A stretch of 32,332 nt of DNA from Deltaproteobacteria bacterium (lineage in GTDB: Bacteria; Desulfobacterota; DSM-4660; Desulfatiglandales; B25-G16). A model generated the notes under the pieces. That model saw nothing but the letters and a program-made list of their open reading frames with translations. It was not told the origin of the DNA and ran no database searches. Numbering within the stretch: position 1 is the stretch's first letter; the number at the start of each line of letters is the position of its first letter. A program made the position numbers and the translations under genes. Location: contig CP070704.1 in NCBI GenBank assembly GCA_020349945.1, forward strand, positions 33,250-65,581, read 5' to 3'. This document shows, piece after piece, positions 1 through 8,147 of this stretch.

Positions 1-723
1 ATGGCTTACCTTGAAGAGAAGGGTAGCGGATTTGATGTTGGGGTAGCCCGGATTCCCATAGTGCCAACTGCTGCACTTTTCGATCTTAGAGTAGGCTCAG
101 CAAAGAGGAGACCTGACAAGGATATGGGGTATCTGGCATGTGAGCAGACATCTGATGGAAAGGCTGCTGAGGGCTCTGTAGGGGCGGGAACTGGGGCAAC
201 GGTAGGCAAGTTTTATGGGATCGAACAGGCAATGAGGGGTGGGGTAGGTATAGCAGCAGATGCACAGGACAGCGATCTAATCGTAGCGGCACTAGCTGTA
301 GTAAATGCCTTTGGAGATGTAAAAGACCCATCTACCGGAAGGATCCTGGCCGGAGCCAGAAAGGATAAGGATAGCAAGGAATTTGCAGATACAGCAGAAC
401 TCATGAGAAAAGGCGTTCGACGGCCCGTATCAGCGTTTCAGAATACTACGATTGGTGTCATTGTTACCAATGCAAAACTACATAGACAAGGTGCCTCAAC
501 TGTGGCAAGGATGGCCAGCCTTGGGATGGCACGGTCTATCAGCCCGGCGCAGACCCTCTATGATGGTGATATTGTTTTTGTATTGGCATCTGGTGAGATT
601 GAGGTTGATTACCATACGGTGGGACTCATGGCTGAAGAGACCCTCATAAGGGCGATAATCAGGGGGGTAACAAGGGCCAAAGCGGTAAAAGGGATACCAT
701 CATTTCTGAGCCTGAGACAGTAA
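1..723 (+). CDS. P1-family (DmpA/BapA-type) aminopeptidase, 5' truncated
   Basis: C-terminal about 240 residues of a P1-family self-processing peptidase (L-aminopeptidase/D-esterase group). Members of this family are usually about 320-350 residues. The ATG at base 1 is probably an internal methionine, because the peptide begins in what is normally the interior of the family, before the 'ARIPIVPTAALFDL' stretch; the true start lies left of the window. The autocleavage and nucleophile region is visible as 'NTTIGVIVTNAKL' (fragment residues 148-160), where a Thr takes the place of the DmpA nucleophile Ser. It is followed by the conserved 'ARMASLGMARSISPAQTLYDGD' type region, with both parts intact. 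The family cleaves N-terminal residues or beta-amino amides; the substrate here cannot be told. It converges on mtaD, with only 13 bases between stop codons and no visible terminator. Confidence 0.88.
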   Translation: MAYLEEKGSGFDVGVARIPIVPTAALFDLRVGSAKRRPDKDMGYLACEQTSDGKAAEGSVGAGTGATVGKFYGIEQAMRGGVGIAADAQDSDLIVAALAVVNAFGDVKDPSTGRILAGARKDKDSKEFADTAELMRKGVRRPVSAFQNTTIGVIVTNAKLHRQGASTVARMASLGMARSISPAQTLYDGDIVFVLASGEIEVDYHTVGLMAEETLIRAIIRGVTRAKAVKGIPSFLSLRQ

Positions 724-736
724 TTGAGAGAAGCCC

Positions 737-2056
737 CTACCTGCATTTCACCCATTGCCTTACCATGTTAGATTTTTCCCTTGATCGCCCCATGATATCT
801 TCCACATCTAAGGTAGAGAGCCTTCTGTCCTCCATAACAAGATTCCCATCTATGATCGAATGTTTTACATCATGACCACTCGCAGCATAGACAAGGTGCG
901 AATAGGGATTATACATTGGAATAAGATGGGGCCTATTGAGGTCAATCACTATCAGATCAGCCCTTTTGCCCACCTCCAGGGATCCGGTTATTTTCTCAAG
1001 CCCCAGGGCCCTGGCGCCATCTATAGTTGCCATCTTGATAAGAGTTTGGGCATCCATGACTGTAGGGTCGAGCTTATGTGCCTTATGTAGCTTAGCGGCC
1101 ATGTCCATTTCACCAAGAAGATCAAGGTTGTTATTGGAGGCACATCCATCAGTACCCAGCCCCACCGTTATGCCTCTGGCTATCATCTCAGGAACAGGGG
1201 CTATGCCTGAGGCAAGTTTCATATTGCTCTCCGGATTATGAACTACGCTTACCTTGTGTTCCGCGAGTAATTCTATCTCGGATTCGCTGACATGGACGCA
1301 GTGATCCAAGATGAGGTGGGGACCCAAAAGACCAAGATCTTCCAAGTGCTGAGCAGGTCTCTTTCCAAATCTTTCTTCTACACCCTCCAATTCATCTCTT
1401 GACTCTGAGAGGTGGAGGATAAGGGGAACACCCTTTCTAAGGGCCAAATCATTCGCCTTGAGTAACAGTTCGACCCCGCAGGTGAATAAGGAGTGTGGTT
1501 CGACTGCTATGTTTATAAGGGGATCCTCCTTCCATCTCTCAATCAATCCCTCTGTATAGATAAATCCCTTCTCTATTATTCCATAGTTTGGTGAGGGAAA
1601 ATCGTAGAGGACCTCTCCAACCAGACACCTTATCCCGGCCTGCTTCGCTGCCCTGGCTACCTCCTCCTCAAAGAGATACATATCACAGAATGTCGTAGTT
1701 CCTGACATTATCATCTCCGCGCAGGCCAAGAGGGTTCCAACCCTAACAAAATCACCATCCATCTTCCCCTCAGCAGGAAAAATGTAATTATGCAACCAAT
1801 CCATAAGGGGAAGATCATCGGCTAGGCCCCTGAAAAGGGTCATAGCTGCATGGGTATGCCCATTTATGAGACCAGGAAGTATCAGGCCACCTTCGGCATC
1901 AAGCTCCTTTTCTGCACTTATTGAGCCCTTTTTATCCTTTCCGATATAATCTATCGTATTGCCTGATATGGTTAAAAGACCATTGGGGATAACCCTATCC
2001 TGATCATCCATGGTAAGAAGAGTCCCGTTATATACCAAGATATCTGCCCTGGTCAT
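737..2056 (-). CDS. mtaD: 5-methylthioadenosine/S-adenosylhomocysteine deaminase
   Basis: An amidohydrolase of 439 residues, the usual family length, expected to deaminate 5'-methylthioadenosine and/or S-adenosylhomocysteine in the cytosol. The metal ligands are visible: H67 and H69 in 'GLINGHTHAAMTLFRGL', later His residues in 'LILHLSESRDE' and 'LDHCVHV', and the catalytic Asp in 'GLGTDGCASNNNLDLLGEM'. That last motif is characteristic of the MtaD/TrzA-like branch. The ATG overlaps the stop of the upstream phosphorylase gene by four bases (ATGA), so the two are almost certainly co-translated. Together they could convert MTA to methylthioinosine and then to hypoxanthine plus methylthioribose-1-phosphate; that coupling is inference. 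Guanine or atrazine-type deaminases are more distant alternatives. Confidence 0.92.
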   Translation of the reverse strand: MTRADILVYNGTLLTMDDQDRVIPNGLLTISGNTIDYIGKDKKGSISAEKELDAEGGLILPGLINGHTHAAMTLFRGLADDLPLMDWLHNYIFPAEGKMDGDFVRVGTLLACAEMIMSGTTTFCDMYLFEEEVARAAKQAGIRCLVGEVLYDFPSPNYGIIEKGFIYTEGLIERWKEDPLINIAVEPHSLFTCGVELLLKANDLALRKGVPLILHLSESRDELEGVEERFGKRPAQHLEDLGLLGPHLILDHCVHVSESEIELLAEHKVSVVHNPESNMKLASGIAPVPEMIARGITVGLGTDGCASNNNLDLLGEMDMAAKLHKAHKLDPTVMDAQTLIKMATIDGARALGLEKITGSLEVGKRADLIVIDLNRPHLIPMYNPYSHLVYAASGHDVKHSIIDGNLVMEDRRLSTLDVEDIMGRSREKSNMVRQWVKCR

Positions 2057-2868
2057 TTGTCCAGATCCATGACGATCTTCGTGAGTAATCTAGCTAAGGA
2101 TGGGGACGCCTTTGTGGCATTAGCAATGACCTCCTCAATCGAGATGGGGGTCATATCAGGGATGTTGATATTGGTGATAGCTACAATTGCCAATACCTTT
2201 AGTCTGGAATGAACAGCCACGATAACCTCATGAACAGTTGACATCCCTACCGCATCCGCACCTATATTCCTTAGGAATCTTGTCTCAGCAGGTGTTTCAA
2301 GGCTTGGGCCGGTTATACCCACATACACACCTTCATTCAGATTGACCCCTTCTTCTATCGCCTTTTTCCTGGCTAAGGCTATCAGATCCTTATCGTAGGC
2401 AGAGGTCATATCAGGAAACCTGGGCCCAAATTCCCCCAAATTTTCCCCGATAAGGGGATTATGCCCGGTTAGGTTTATGTGATCTGTCACGAGCATCAAT
2501 TCTCCTGGTGCAAAATGAGGGTTTAATCCGCCAGCAGCACTGGAAATAAAAAGGTACTTCACCCCTAGGGCCGCCATAACCCTGACTGGAAATGTAACCT
2601 CATGAACCGTATATCCCTCGTAGATGTGAAATCTTCCCTGCATGGCAAGGATTGGCCTTCCGGCTATACTGCCAGAGACAAGGATACCAGCATGGCCAGC
2701 AGCAGTTGATCTTGGAAAATGAGGTATCTCTTCATAAGAAATCTCTTGATCCATCTCCATGGTGTCGGTCAGGCTCCCAAGACCCGTACCCGTAATCATC
2801 CCTATAAGGGGTTTCCTCTTTATTTTCTCCCGTATAGAATCGGCTGCCTCGGTTATCTTCTGAAACAT
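2053..2868 (-). CDS. Purine nucleoside phosphorylase (PNP/MTAP superfamily)
   Basis: A trimeric-type (NP-I, PunA-like) purine nucleoside phosphorylase of 271 residues; the family is typically 265-290. The phosphate-binding loop 'TGTGLGSLTD' lies near residues 26-35, and 'STAAGHAG' and 'GRFHIYEGY' follow. The base-binding Glu is in 'GPSLETPAETRFLRNIGADAVGMSTVHE', quoted here only as a position marker (about residues 168-195), and 'AITNIN' carries the Asn that in PNPs reads 6-oxopurines; MTA phosphorylases usually have Asp there. The enzyme should therefore split inosine, guanosine or methylthioinosine rather than adenosine or MTA. It is the first gene of a two-gene operon with mtaD and has its own promoter just upstream. 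Substrate choice between inosine and methylthioinosine cannot be settled from sequence. Confidence 0.9.
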   Translation of the reverse strand: MFQKITEAADSIREKIKRKPLIGMITGTGLGSLTDTMEMDQEISYEEIPHFPRSTAAGHAGILVSGSIAGRPILAMQGRFHIYEGYTVHEVTFPVRVMAALGVKYLFISSAAGGLNPHFAPGELMLVTDHINLTGHNPLIGENLGEFGPRFPDMTSAYDKDLIALARKKAIEEGVNLNEGVYVGITGPSLETPAETRFLRNIGADAVGMSTVHEVIVAVHSRLKVLAIVAITNINIPDMTPISIEEVIANATKASPSLARLLTKIVMDLDK

Positions 2869-2895
2869 CCTGCTTTCACCACCAAATCTGTAAAC

Positions 2896-2924
2896 TAATT
2901 AGATTAGATAGATAATAAAGTCAA
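2896..2924 (-). promoter_or_regulatory. Sigma70-like promoter for the PNP-mtaD operon
   Basis: On the minus strand, TTGACT (2919-2924) is followed after 17 bases by TAATTA (2896-2901). The expected transcript would start near 2889, about 20 bases before the PNP ATG. It lies back to back with the plus-strand promoter at 2946-2974. Confidence 0.55.
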
Positions 2925-2945
2925 CACGGCTTACCAATTTTATCC

Positions 2946-2974
2946 TTGACCCACCCCCAATAGCCCTCTACTAT
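2946..2974 (+). promoter_or_regulatory. Sigma70-like promoter for the COG2187/COG0645/nadK gene run
   Basis: TTGACC (2946-2951), a 17-base spacer and TACTAT (2969-2974). Transcription would begin near 2981, leaving a very short leader before the GTG at 2993 or about 45 bases before the ATG at 3027. Confidence 0.55.
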
Positions 2975-2992
2975 GCCCTAAACAAGGAAATT

Positions 2993-4027
2993 GTGAGGGT
3001 TAACCTTTCTATTGATGGGCAAAAAATGCATTCTATGATCCATGATCTCTTAGATCCAGCCCTTCTTCCGGATAAAACGGAAAAGGTATCCCTTATTCAG
3101 ACGCATATCTCTGTTGTTATGATTGCAGATGAATTCGTATATAAGATAAAAAAGCCGGTCAATTTTGGATTTCTAGACTTTTCAACCCTCAAGAAAAGGC
3201 GCTATTACTGTCATCAAGAGATCATACTGAACAGGCGATTATCAAAGGACATATATATAGGCGTGCTGCCAATATTCTATGATGGCAAAGTCTACACGAT
3301 GGGAAGAGGGAAGGGGAGGATTGCGGAATACGCAGTTAAAATGAAAAGGCTCCCTGATGAAATGCTCATGAAATCGGTATTTCTTCGGGGAGAACTAAGG
3401 GGTGAAGATCTAAGAAAGATTGCCACGGTACTTGCAAGATTTCACCGAGGTGCCCGAAATTCCTCTTCTATTGACACATTTGGTGAGCCGGAAAGCTTCA
3501 AGGTAAATACCGATGAGAATTTTGCACAGACCCAGAAATACATTGAAACAACAATTCAAAGAAAAGACTTCGATGCCCTCAGGAGATGGACAACAGGCTT
3601 CTACCATTCAAACAGGGAACTTTTCCTGGGGAGGATAAAGGCCAAAAAGATCAGGGACTGCCATGGTGATCTTCACATGGAACATATCTGCCTTACAGAG
3701 GGCCTGCCGATATTTGATTGTATTGAATTTAACAGGAGATTCAGATATAGTGATCGTGTCTCCGACATTGCCTTTCTCTTGATGGATCTGGAATATCACG
3801 GAGGGAATGCCTTTTCTAGGGTGCTGTGGGATCTCTACAAGGAAATGGCAGGCGAAGAGGCCAAGGTAGATTCCTTGCTGACCTTTTATAAGGTTTATCG
3901 GGCCTTTGTCCGGGGAAAGGTGAGCAGTTTTCAGCTTGACGACGAAGGCATAGGAATAGAAAAAAAGGAGGAGGCTATACAGGTAGCAAGGAGATACTTC
4001 GGTCTTGCAAGGTCTTATGTGGGATGA
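2993..4027 (+). CDS. COG2187-type aminoglycoside-phosphotransferase-like kinase
   Basis: 344 residues with a protein-kinase-like phosphotransferase fold, cytosolic, physiological substrate unknown. The catalytic loop 'RDCHGDLHMEHICL' (HGDxHxxH type) lies near residues 221-234. The metal-binding region 'IFDCIEFNRRFRYSDRVSD' follows, and the N-terminal family signature 'VYKIKKPVNFGFLDFSTL' is at about residues 48-65. In many bacteria this domain is fused to a C-terminal COG0645 P-loop kinase; here the two are separate overlapping reading frames. The GTG at 2993 has AAGGA five bases upstream; the ATG at 3027 would remove 11 residues and cannot be excluded. The name 'aminoglycoside' reflects homology only and does not imply drug resistance. 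Confidence 0.85.
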   Translation: MRVNLSIDGQKMHSMIHDLLDPALLPDKTEKVSLIQTHISVVMIADEFVYKIKKPVNFGFLDFSTLKKRRYYCHQEIILNRRLSKDIYIGVLPIFYDGKVYTMGRGKGRIAEYAVKMKRLPDEMLMKSVFLRGELRGEDLRKIATVLARFHRGARNSSSIDTFGEPESFKVNTDENFAQTQKYIETTIQRKDFDALRRWTTGFYHSNRELFLGRIKAKKIRDCHGDLHMEHICLTEGLPIFDCIEFNRRFRYSDRVSDIAFLLMDLEYHGGNAFSRVLWDLYKEMAGEEAKVDSLLTFYKVYRAFVRGKVSSFQLDDEGIGIEKKEEAIQVARRYFGLARSYVG

Positions 4028-4034
4028 GCTCATT

Positions 4035-4637
4035 ATGAAAGAACCTTTTGTAGATTTTATGAAGGGGGAATTGGTGCCTGACACGGTACTGATAGCGTGT
4101 GGGCTTCCAGGCTCCTACAAAACAGAAACCACAGAGGTTATCGCTGAACTTAAGGGGTATACGATATTAAGGACCGACCTCATTAGGCTTGAAGTGTTAA
4201 AAGATGAGGACATCTTTGATGAGAAGGTTGCATCCAATATGAAAAAAAGGGGGCTTGTCTATGACACAATGTTTTCCCGTGCAGATAGGCTTGCAGGCAA
4301 AGATGAAGGGATCATCCTGGATGCCACCTTTATCACCCAGGCGCTCAGAAGGAGGGCTGCCGAGATAGCTGCAAGACATAACAAGGTCTTTGTCATCCAA
4401 CAAACACAATGTCCTCAAGCTGTTTCTCTGAAAAGGATATCAGAAAGAACCAGGGAAAACTATGAATCAAATGCCCTGACCGAACAGGCATATCTCAATA
4501 ATAAAAAGAGATTCCAGCCAGTTGATCTGGAGGACTTGAAAGGCCTATATCCCTCACTAAACATCATACATCTGCTGGTGGATACTACCTCTGATCTGGT
4601 TGATGAGTGGTCAGTAATTGGCAAGGTAACACGATAG
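4035..4637 (+). CDS. COG0645-type P-loop kinase with altered Walker A
   Basis: About 200 residues from the ATG at 4035. Earlier in-frame starts exist (TTG 4005, ATG 4017), which would overlap the upstream gene. The protein matches the AAA-type small kinase domain normally joined to COG2187. The Walker A region reads 'GLPGSYKTE', with Tyr where the Gly before the catalytic Lys is normally found. 'GIILDATF' is the Walker B-like strand. Because the domain follows directly on COG2187 and is translationally linked, it probably works in the same complex or pathway. Whether ATP binding is intact is uncertain given the Tyr. There is no recognisable ribosome-binding site beyond GGATGAG at 4022-4028. 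Function unknown. Confidence 0.8.
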   Translation: MKEPFVDFMKGELVPDTVLIACGLPGSYKTETTEVIAELKGYTILRTDLIRLEVLKDEDIFDEKVASNMKKRGLVYDTMFSRADRLAGKDEGIILDATFITQALRRRAAEIAARHNKVFVIQQTQCPQAVSLKRISERTRENYESNALTEQAYLNNKKRFQPVDLEDLKGLYPSLNIIHLLVDTTSDLVDEWSVIGKVTR

Positions 4638-4708
4638 AAAGTATCACAAAAAGGTAGCATGATAAAAACATGGGTAAATCTTGGGATCTTGAGTTGTAAG
4701 AACGGACA

Positions 4709-5605
4709 ATGATGGCGATAACAAAATTACCTAAATCAGTAGGGATAATCTTTAAGCACAATTTCGAGCCTGCACGAACGGAGTGTCAACGCCTAAAGGA
4801 TTGGTTTACACAAAGAGGAGTGACCGTCTATACAGAAGAAATGGCATCCAGGTCCTATCTAAGCCAATGTCTTGAGGAGGAAACAGGTATACCGGACACA
4901 GTCGACTGGGTTGTGGTGTTGGGTGGGGATGGGACATTGCTGGGGGCTGCCCGGAAGGTCGGGCGATATGGTGTACCTATCTTGGGCATTAATCTTGGAG
5001 GCCTAGGTTTTTTAACGGAGATACCCTTAAAAAGGCTCTATAAGGACATGGAAAAGCTTATCGCCGGAGAGATAGAGATTGAAACCAGGCTTATGTTGGA
5101 GGCCAGTGTCTTAAGGGATAACGAGGAAAAGTGTCGGTTTTCGGTCTTAAACGATGTAGTTATCAACAAGGGTGCATTGGCCAGAATTATCGATCTTAGG
5201 GTTTCTATCGATGGTCGGTTTCTGAGCACCTTTAGGGCAGATGGGCTGATAGTATCATCTCCCACGGGCTCAACAGGTTATAACCTTTCTGCTGGAGGCC
5301 CGATACTGTACCCAAATTTAGAGGCATTGATATTGACACCGATATGCCCCTTTGCATTGACGCAGAGGCCCATTATTTTACCATATACATCAGTCATAGA
5401 GATTAAGATGGGAGAAAATAGCGAGGAAGTAACCCTTACCTTTGATGGCCAGGTTGGCTTCGATCTAATGGATAATGACAGCATCATTGTCTCTAAGTCA
5501 AAGAAGAAGCTCAAACTCATTAAATCTCCTGATCAGGACTATTTTGATATTCTGAGGACAAAACTGAAATGGGGTGAATCCTCTTACAACAAGACAAGCG
5601 GGTAA
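4709..5605 (+). CDS. nadK: NAD kinase
   Basis: Phosphorylates NAD to NADP in the cytosol using ATP or polyphosphate. 298 residues, normal for the family. The catalytic 'GGDGTLLGAAR' motif starts at residue 72, the NAD-binding 'GINLGGLGFLTE' follows near 94-105, and 'SPTGSTGYNLSAGGPI' with the conserved 'P..P' loop is about residues 187-202. Two consecutive ATGs (4709 and 4712) are available. The upstream sequence has no strong Shine-Dalgarno match, so the exact start is uncertain by a few residues. The 3' end overlaps the next gene (DUF4911) by 32 bases, pointing to a nadK-DUF4911-miaB transcript. Confidence 0.95.
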   Translation: MMAITKLPKSVGIIFKHNFEPARTECQRLKDWFTQRGVTVYTEEMASRSYLSQCLEEETGIPDTVDWVVVLGGDGTLLGAARKVGRYGVPILGINLGGLGFLTEIPLKRLYKDMEKLIAGEIEIETRLMLEASVLRDNEEKCRFSVLNDVVINKGALARIIDLRVSIDGRFLSTFRADGLIVSSPTGSTGYNLSAGGPILYPNLEALILTPICPFALTQRPIILPYTSVIEIKMGENSEEVTLTFDGQVGFDLMDNDSIIVSKSKKKLKLIKSPDQDYFDILRTKLKWGESSYNKTSG

Positions 5606-5816
5606 GTACACCTTGTTTATAGATAGGAAGGAAATATGTTATTTACAATGGATAATAGAGTCTTATGATGGGATGGCCTCCATGAGAACTATTAATCCCA
5701 CAAATGGGGAGGTTGAGATCTCCATATCCCCAGGGTGCAAGGAAGAAATCTCTTCACTTATCAAATATCTAAAGGAGGAGGGGAGCATTCATGTTAAGGC
5801 AGGAGAGATAGGTTGA
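5574..5816 (+). CDS. DUF4911 domain protein
   Basis: 80-residue protein from a GTG, overlapping the end of nadK by 32 bases and the TTG start of miaB by four. The pattern 'FIDRKEICYLQWIIESYDG' followed by 'PGCKEEISSLIKYL' is what I know as the DUF4911 family: a short protein with an initial basic strand, a helix and a terminal Cys-containing helix. No catalytic motif is visible. Its place between NAD kinase and MiaB recurs in my recollection of Desulfobacterota genomes, but this is memory and not checked. Codon pattern and frame continuity support a real gene even though the start is a GTG without a clear ribosome-binding site. Function unknown. Confidence 0.75.
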   Translation: MNPLTTRQAGKYTLFIDRKEICYLQWIIESYDGMASMRTINPTNGEVEISISPGCKEEISSLIKYLKEEGSIHVKAGEIG

Positions 5817-7135
5817 CCGAGTTATTTTACATAAAGACCTTCGGCTGTCAGATGAATAAGCATGATTCCGACTCCATGAGCCAGATCCTTATTAACCAAG
5901 GGTATAGGCAAACCGAGAGCATTAAAGATGCTCACATTATCTTGGTCAATACCTGCGCAGTCAGAGAGAAGGCTGAAGAAAAGGCACTGAGCCTTATTGG
6001 TCGATTGTCTCATTTAAGAACAAAGAAACCGAATTTGATTACCGGGGTCATTGGATGTGTAGCCCAGGAAAGGGGCGTAAATCTCTTAAAACACTTCCCC
6101 TATCTTGATCTAATCTTGGGCCCACGAAATATCTATCAAATAGACAAATTGCTCTCTCAGATCAAGAAAGAAAGGGAGAGGATTTCCTCTCTCGATTTGG
6201 CCTGTGAGCTCACCTCATTTCCCAAGTGCAACGGTTATTTCAAAGGAAGGGTTACAAGCTTTTTAAAGATCATGGAAGGATGTGATAACTTTTGTACCTA
6301 TTGCATTGTTCCTTTTGTTAGGGGTAGGGAGACAAGCCTGCCAGCAGAAAAAATTATTGATGAGGCTAAACATTTAGTGAGTCAAGGTATAAAGGAGATC
6401 ACCCTTATAGGACAGAATGTAAACTCCTACAACGTGAGAGACAAGGCTTTACCAACATTTCCTGGCTTACTCAATGAGCTGGATAGTATATCAGGCTTAG
6501 AAAGGCTTCGGTTCACAACTTCTCATCCCAAGAATTTGTCCGATGAACTGATAGATCTCTTTGCAGGATCAAAAAGCCTCTGTGCGCACATGCACTTGCC
6601 GGTTCAATCAGGCTCGAATAACATACTGAAGCTTATGAGCAGGGGATATACCAGAGATAAATATATTGATTTGATAGAACGCCTCAGAAAAACAAGGCCT
6701 GGTATAACAATTACAAGCGATATGATTGTTGGTTTTCCAGGGGAGACGGAAAAAGATTTTGAAGATAGTTTAAGGTTGATAGACGAGATAGGATTTGATA
6801 ATCTATTTTCCTTTAAATATTCCGAAAGACCAGGAATTAAGGCATTAGAATTACCGGGAAAGATCGGGGAAAACGAGAAGCAGAGACGCTTGTCTATATT
6901 GCAAGAGAGGCAAAGAGGAATAACCTTATCGAAAAATAGGTTACTTGAAGGAACAATTCAAGAGATTCTGGTAGAGGGTCCTGCCAAAAGAGGAGATAAT
7001 CAGCTAACTGGAAGGACCCGAGGAGACAAGGTGGTCAATTTCCCCTCGGCAAACAATCTTAAGGGGCGATTGGTGATGGTCAGGATTGTTAAAGGTTTTC
7101 AGAACTCACTGCTCGCTGAATTAGTTGATGGATAG
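5813..7135 (+). CDS. miaB: tRNA-2-methylthio-N6-dimethylallyladenosine synthase MiaB
   Basis: Radical SAM methylthiotransferase that adds the 2-methylthio group to i6A37 of tRNA. 440 residues, full length. The N-terminal UPF0004 domain carries the three auxiliary-cluster cysteines C12, C48 and C82. The radical SAM cluster is C157/C161/C164 in 'GCDNFCTYCIVPFVRGRE', a MiaB signature. The C-terminal TRAM domain occupies roughly the last 65 residues. The start is TTG at 5813, overlapping the DUF4911 stop as TTGA, with AGGAGAG at 5801-5807 as ribosome-binding site. The family also includes RimO and MtaB; 'FVRGRE' and the TRAM ending favour MiaB. Confidence 0.95.
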   Translation: MTELFYIKTFGCQMNKHDSDSMSQILINQGYRQTESIKDAHIILVNTCAVREKAEEKALSLIGRLSHLRTKKPNLITGVIGCVAQERGVNLLKHFPYLDLILGPRNIYQIDKLLSQIKKERERISSLDLACELTSFPKCNGYFKGRVTSFLKIMEGCDNFCTYCIVPFVRGRETSLPAEKIIDEAKHLVSQGIKEITLIGQNVNSYNVRDKALPTFPGLLNELDSISGLERLRFTTSHPKNLSDELIDLFAGSKSLCAHMHLPVQSGSNNILKLMSRGYTRDKYIDLIERLRKTRPGITITSDMIVGFPGETEKDFEDSLRLIDEIGFDNLFSFKYSERPGIKALELPGKIGENEKQRRLSILQERQRGITLSKNRLLEGTIQEILVEGPAKRGDNQLTGRTRGDKVVNFPSANNLKGRLVMVRIVKGFQNSLLAELVDG

Positions 7136-7164
7136 AATTAGAAGATGAGTGAGGTTATCTCAAG

Positions 7165-8025
7165 ATGGCAAAAAAATACGATTATGGGAAAGAAAATCTC
7201 TTGATCGTAGACCATGAGATAGAAATAGGGAAAGGCCTGACGGATTCACTATCAAATTTAGGGTTTAATGCTGATTTCGTCAGTAACGGAAAAAATGCAT
7301 TACAGGAACTCAGAAATAAAAAATATACCTTTCTGATTACCGATATAAATATGCCAGCAGTTAAGGGCATTGAATTAATAAAGACAGTGAAGAAAGAAAC
7401 TCCCCATATCAATATAATCGCCATGACTGGGTGTGATAAAGGCTGTACATTTATAGATCTCATCGATGCGGGAGCAAATGATTTTATTAGTAAGCCGTTT
7501 GACACTGATGAGATGGAGGCCAAGATCAAGAGAATCTTGATAGAAAGAAAGATTAGAGATGAGTTGGCTCGGTTATCAATAACCGACAATCTTACTGGTC
7601 TCTTTAATCAGCGACATTTTTATAACAGACTAAAAGAGGAGATTGGCAGGACAAACCGCCTGAACCATCCATTATCCTTAATCTTTTTGGATCTGGATAA
7701 TTTCAAACGTTATAACGATCAATATGGTCATCTCGCAGGCGATAAGATGCTCGCTAGATGTGGAAAGATTATTCTTTCAAACATCAGGGAGAATGTGGAT
7801 ATTGCCTTTAGATACGGAGGTGATGAGTTCGCAGTTATTCTCATTGAGGCGGATAATACTATTGCTCAAAGCATAAGCGGAAGGCTTAAAATGGGATTTG
7901 AAGATGATGGTGTTGTAACAGCGAGTATAGGCATTGCAACATATTCAGAGGAAATGAATGAAAAGGATCTTATTGCATTAGCTGATAAAGATCTTTATAA
8001 GAGAAAAAATAGGGACGATTCGTAG
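7165..8025 (+). CDS. Response regulator with GGDEF diguanylate cyclase output
   Basis: 286-residue two-domain signalling protein. The receiver domain (about 10-125) has the phospho-acceptor D60 in 'LITDINMP', T88 and K110 in 'ISKPFD'. The GGDEF domain (about 140-284) has the intact 'RYGGDEF' at 216-222 and D176 in 'FLDLDNFKRYND', so it should make cyclic di-GMP. The usual inhibitory RxxD site five residues upstream is not intact: D212 is present but Glu209 stands where Arg is expected (Arg is one residue off at 208). GAGG at 7151-7154 serves the ATG. No histidine kinase is nearby, so its input is unknown. The gene follows miaB by 29 bases and may be co-transcribed. Confidence 0.92.
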   Translation: MAKKYDYGKENLLIVDHEIEIGKGLTDSLSNLGFNADFVSNGKNALQELRNKKYTFLITDINMPAVKGIELIKTVKKETPHINIIAMTGCDKGCTFIDLIDAGANDFISKPFDTDEMEAKIKRILIERKIRDELARLSITDNLTGLFNQRHFYNRLKEEIGRTNRLNHPLSLIFLDLDNFKRYNDQYGHLAGDKMLARCGKIILSNIRENVDIAFRYGGDEFAVILIEADNTIAQSISGRLKMGFEDDGVVTASIGIATYSEEMNEKDLIALADKDLYKRKNRDDS

Positions 8026-8147
8026 GTTTTAAGGGAAAAATTAGGTCTGATAATATATATTATGTAAACTCAAGCTAATGTCCCTTCATTTTTGCCCCTA
8101 CTGTATCGTTTCCTAACCCTATTAAATCGCCGGAGGTTATCAATTCC

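Noticed and set aside
3608-4084. Minus-strand frame of 158 codons within the COG2187 gene
   Set aside because: Antisense shadow; the plus frame has the HGDLHMEH motif.
7182-7589. Minus-strand frame of 135 codons over the receiver domain
   Set aside because: Antisense shadow of the REC-GGDEF gene.
8049-8063. AT-rich palindrome near AATATATATT
   Set aside because: Short, low-complexity, and could arise by chance in AT-rich DNA; no clear -35 pairs with it.
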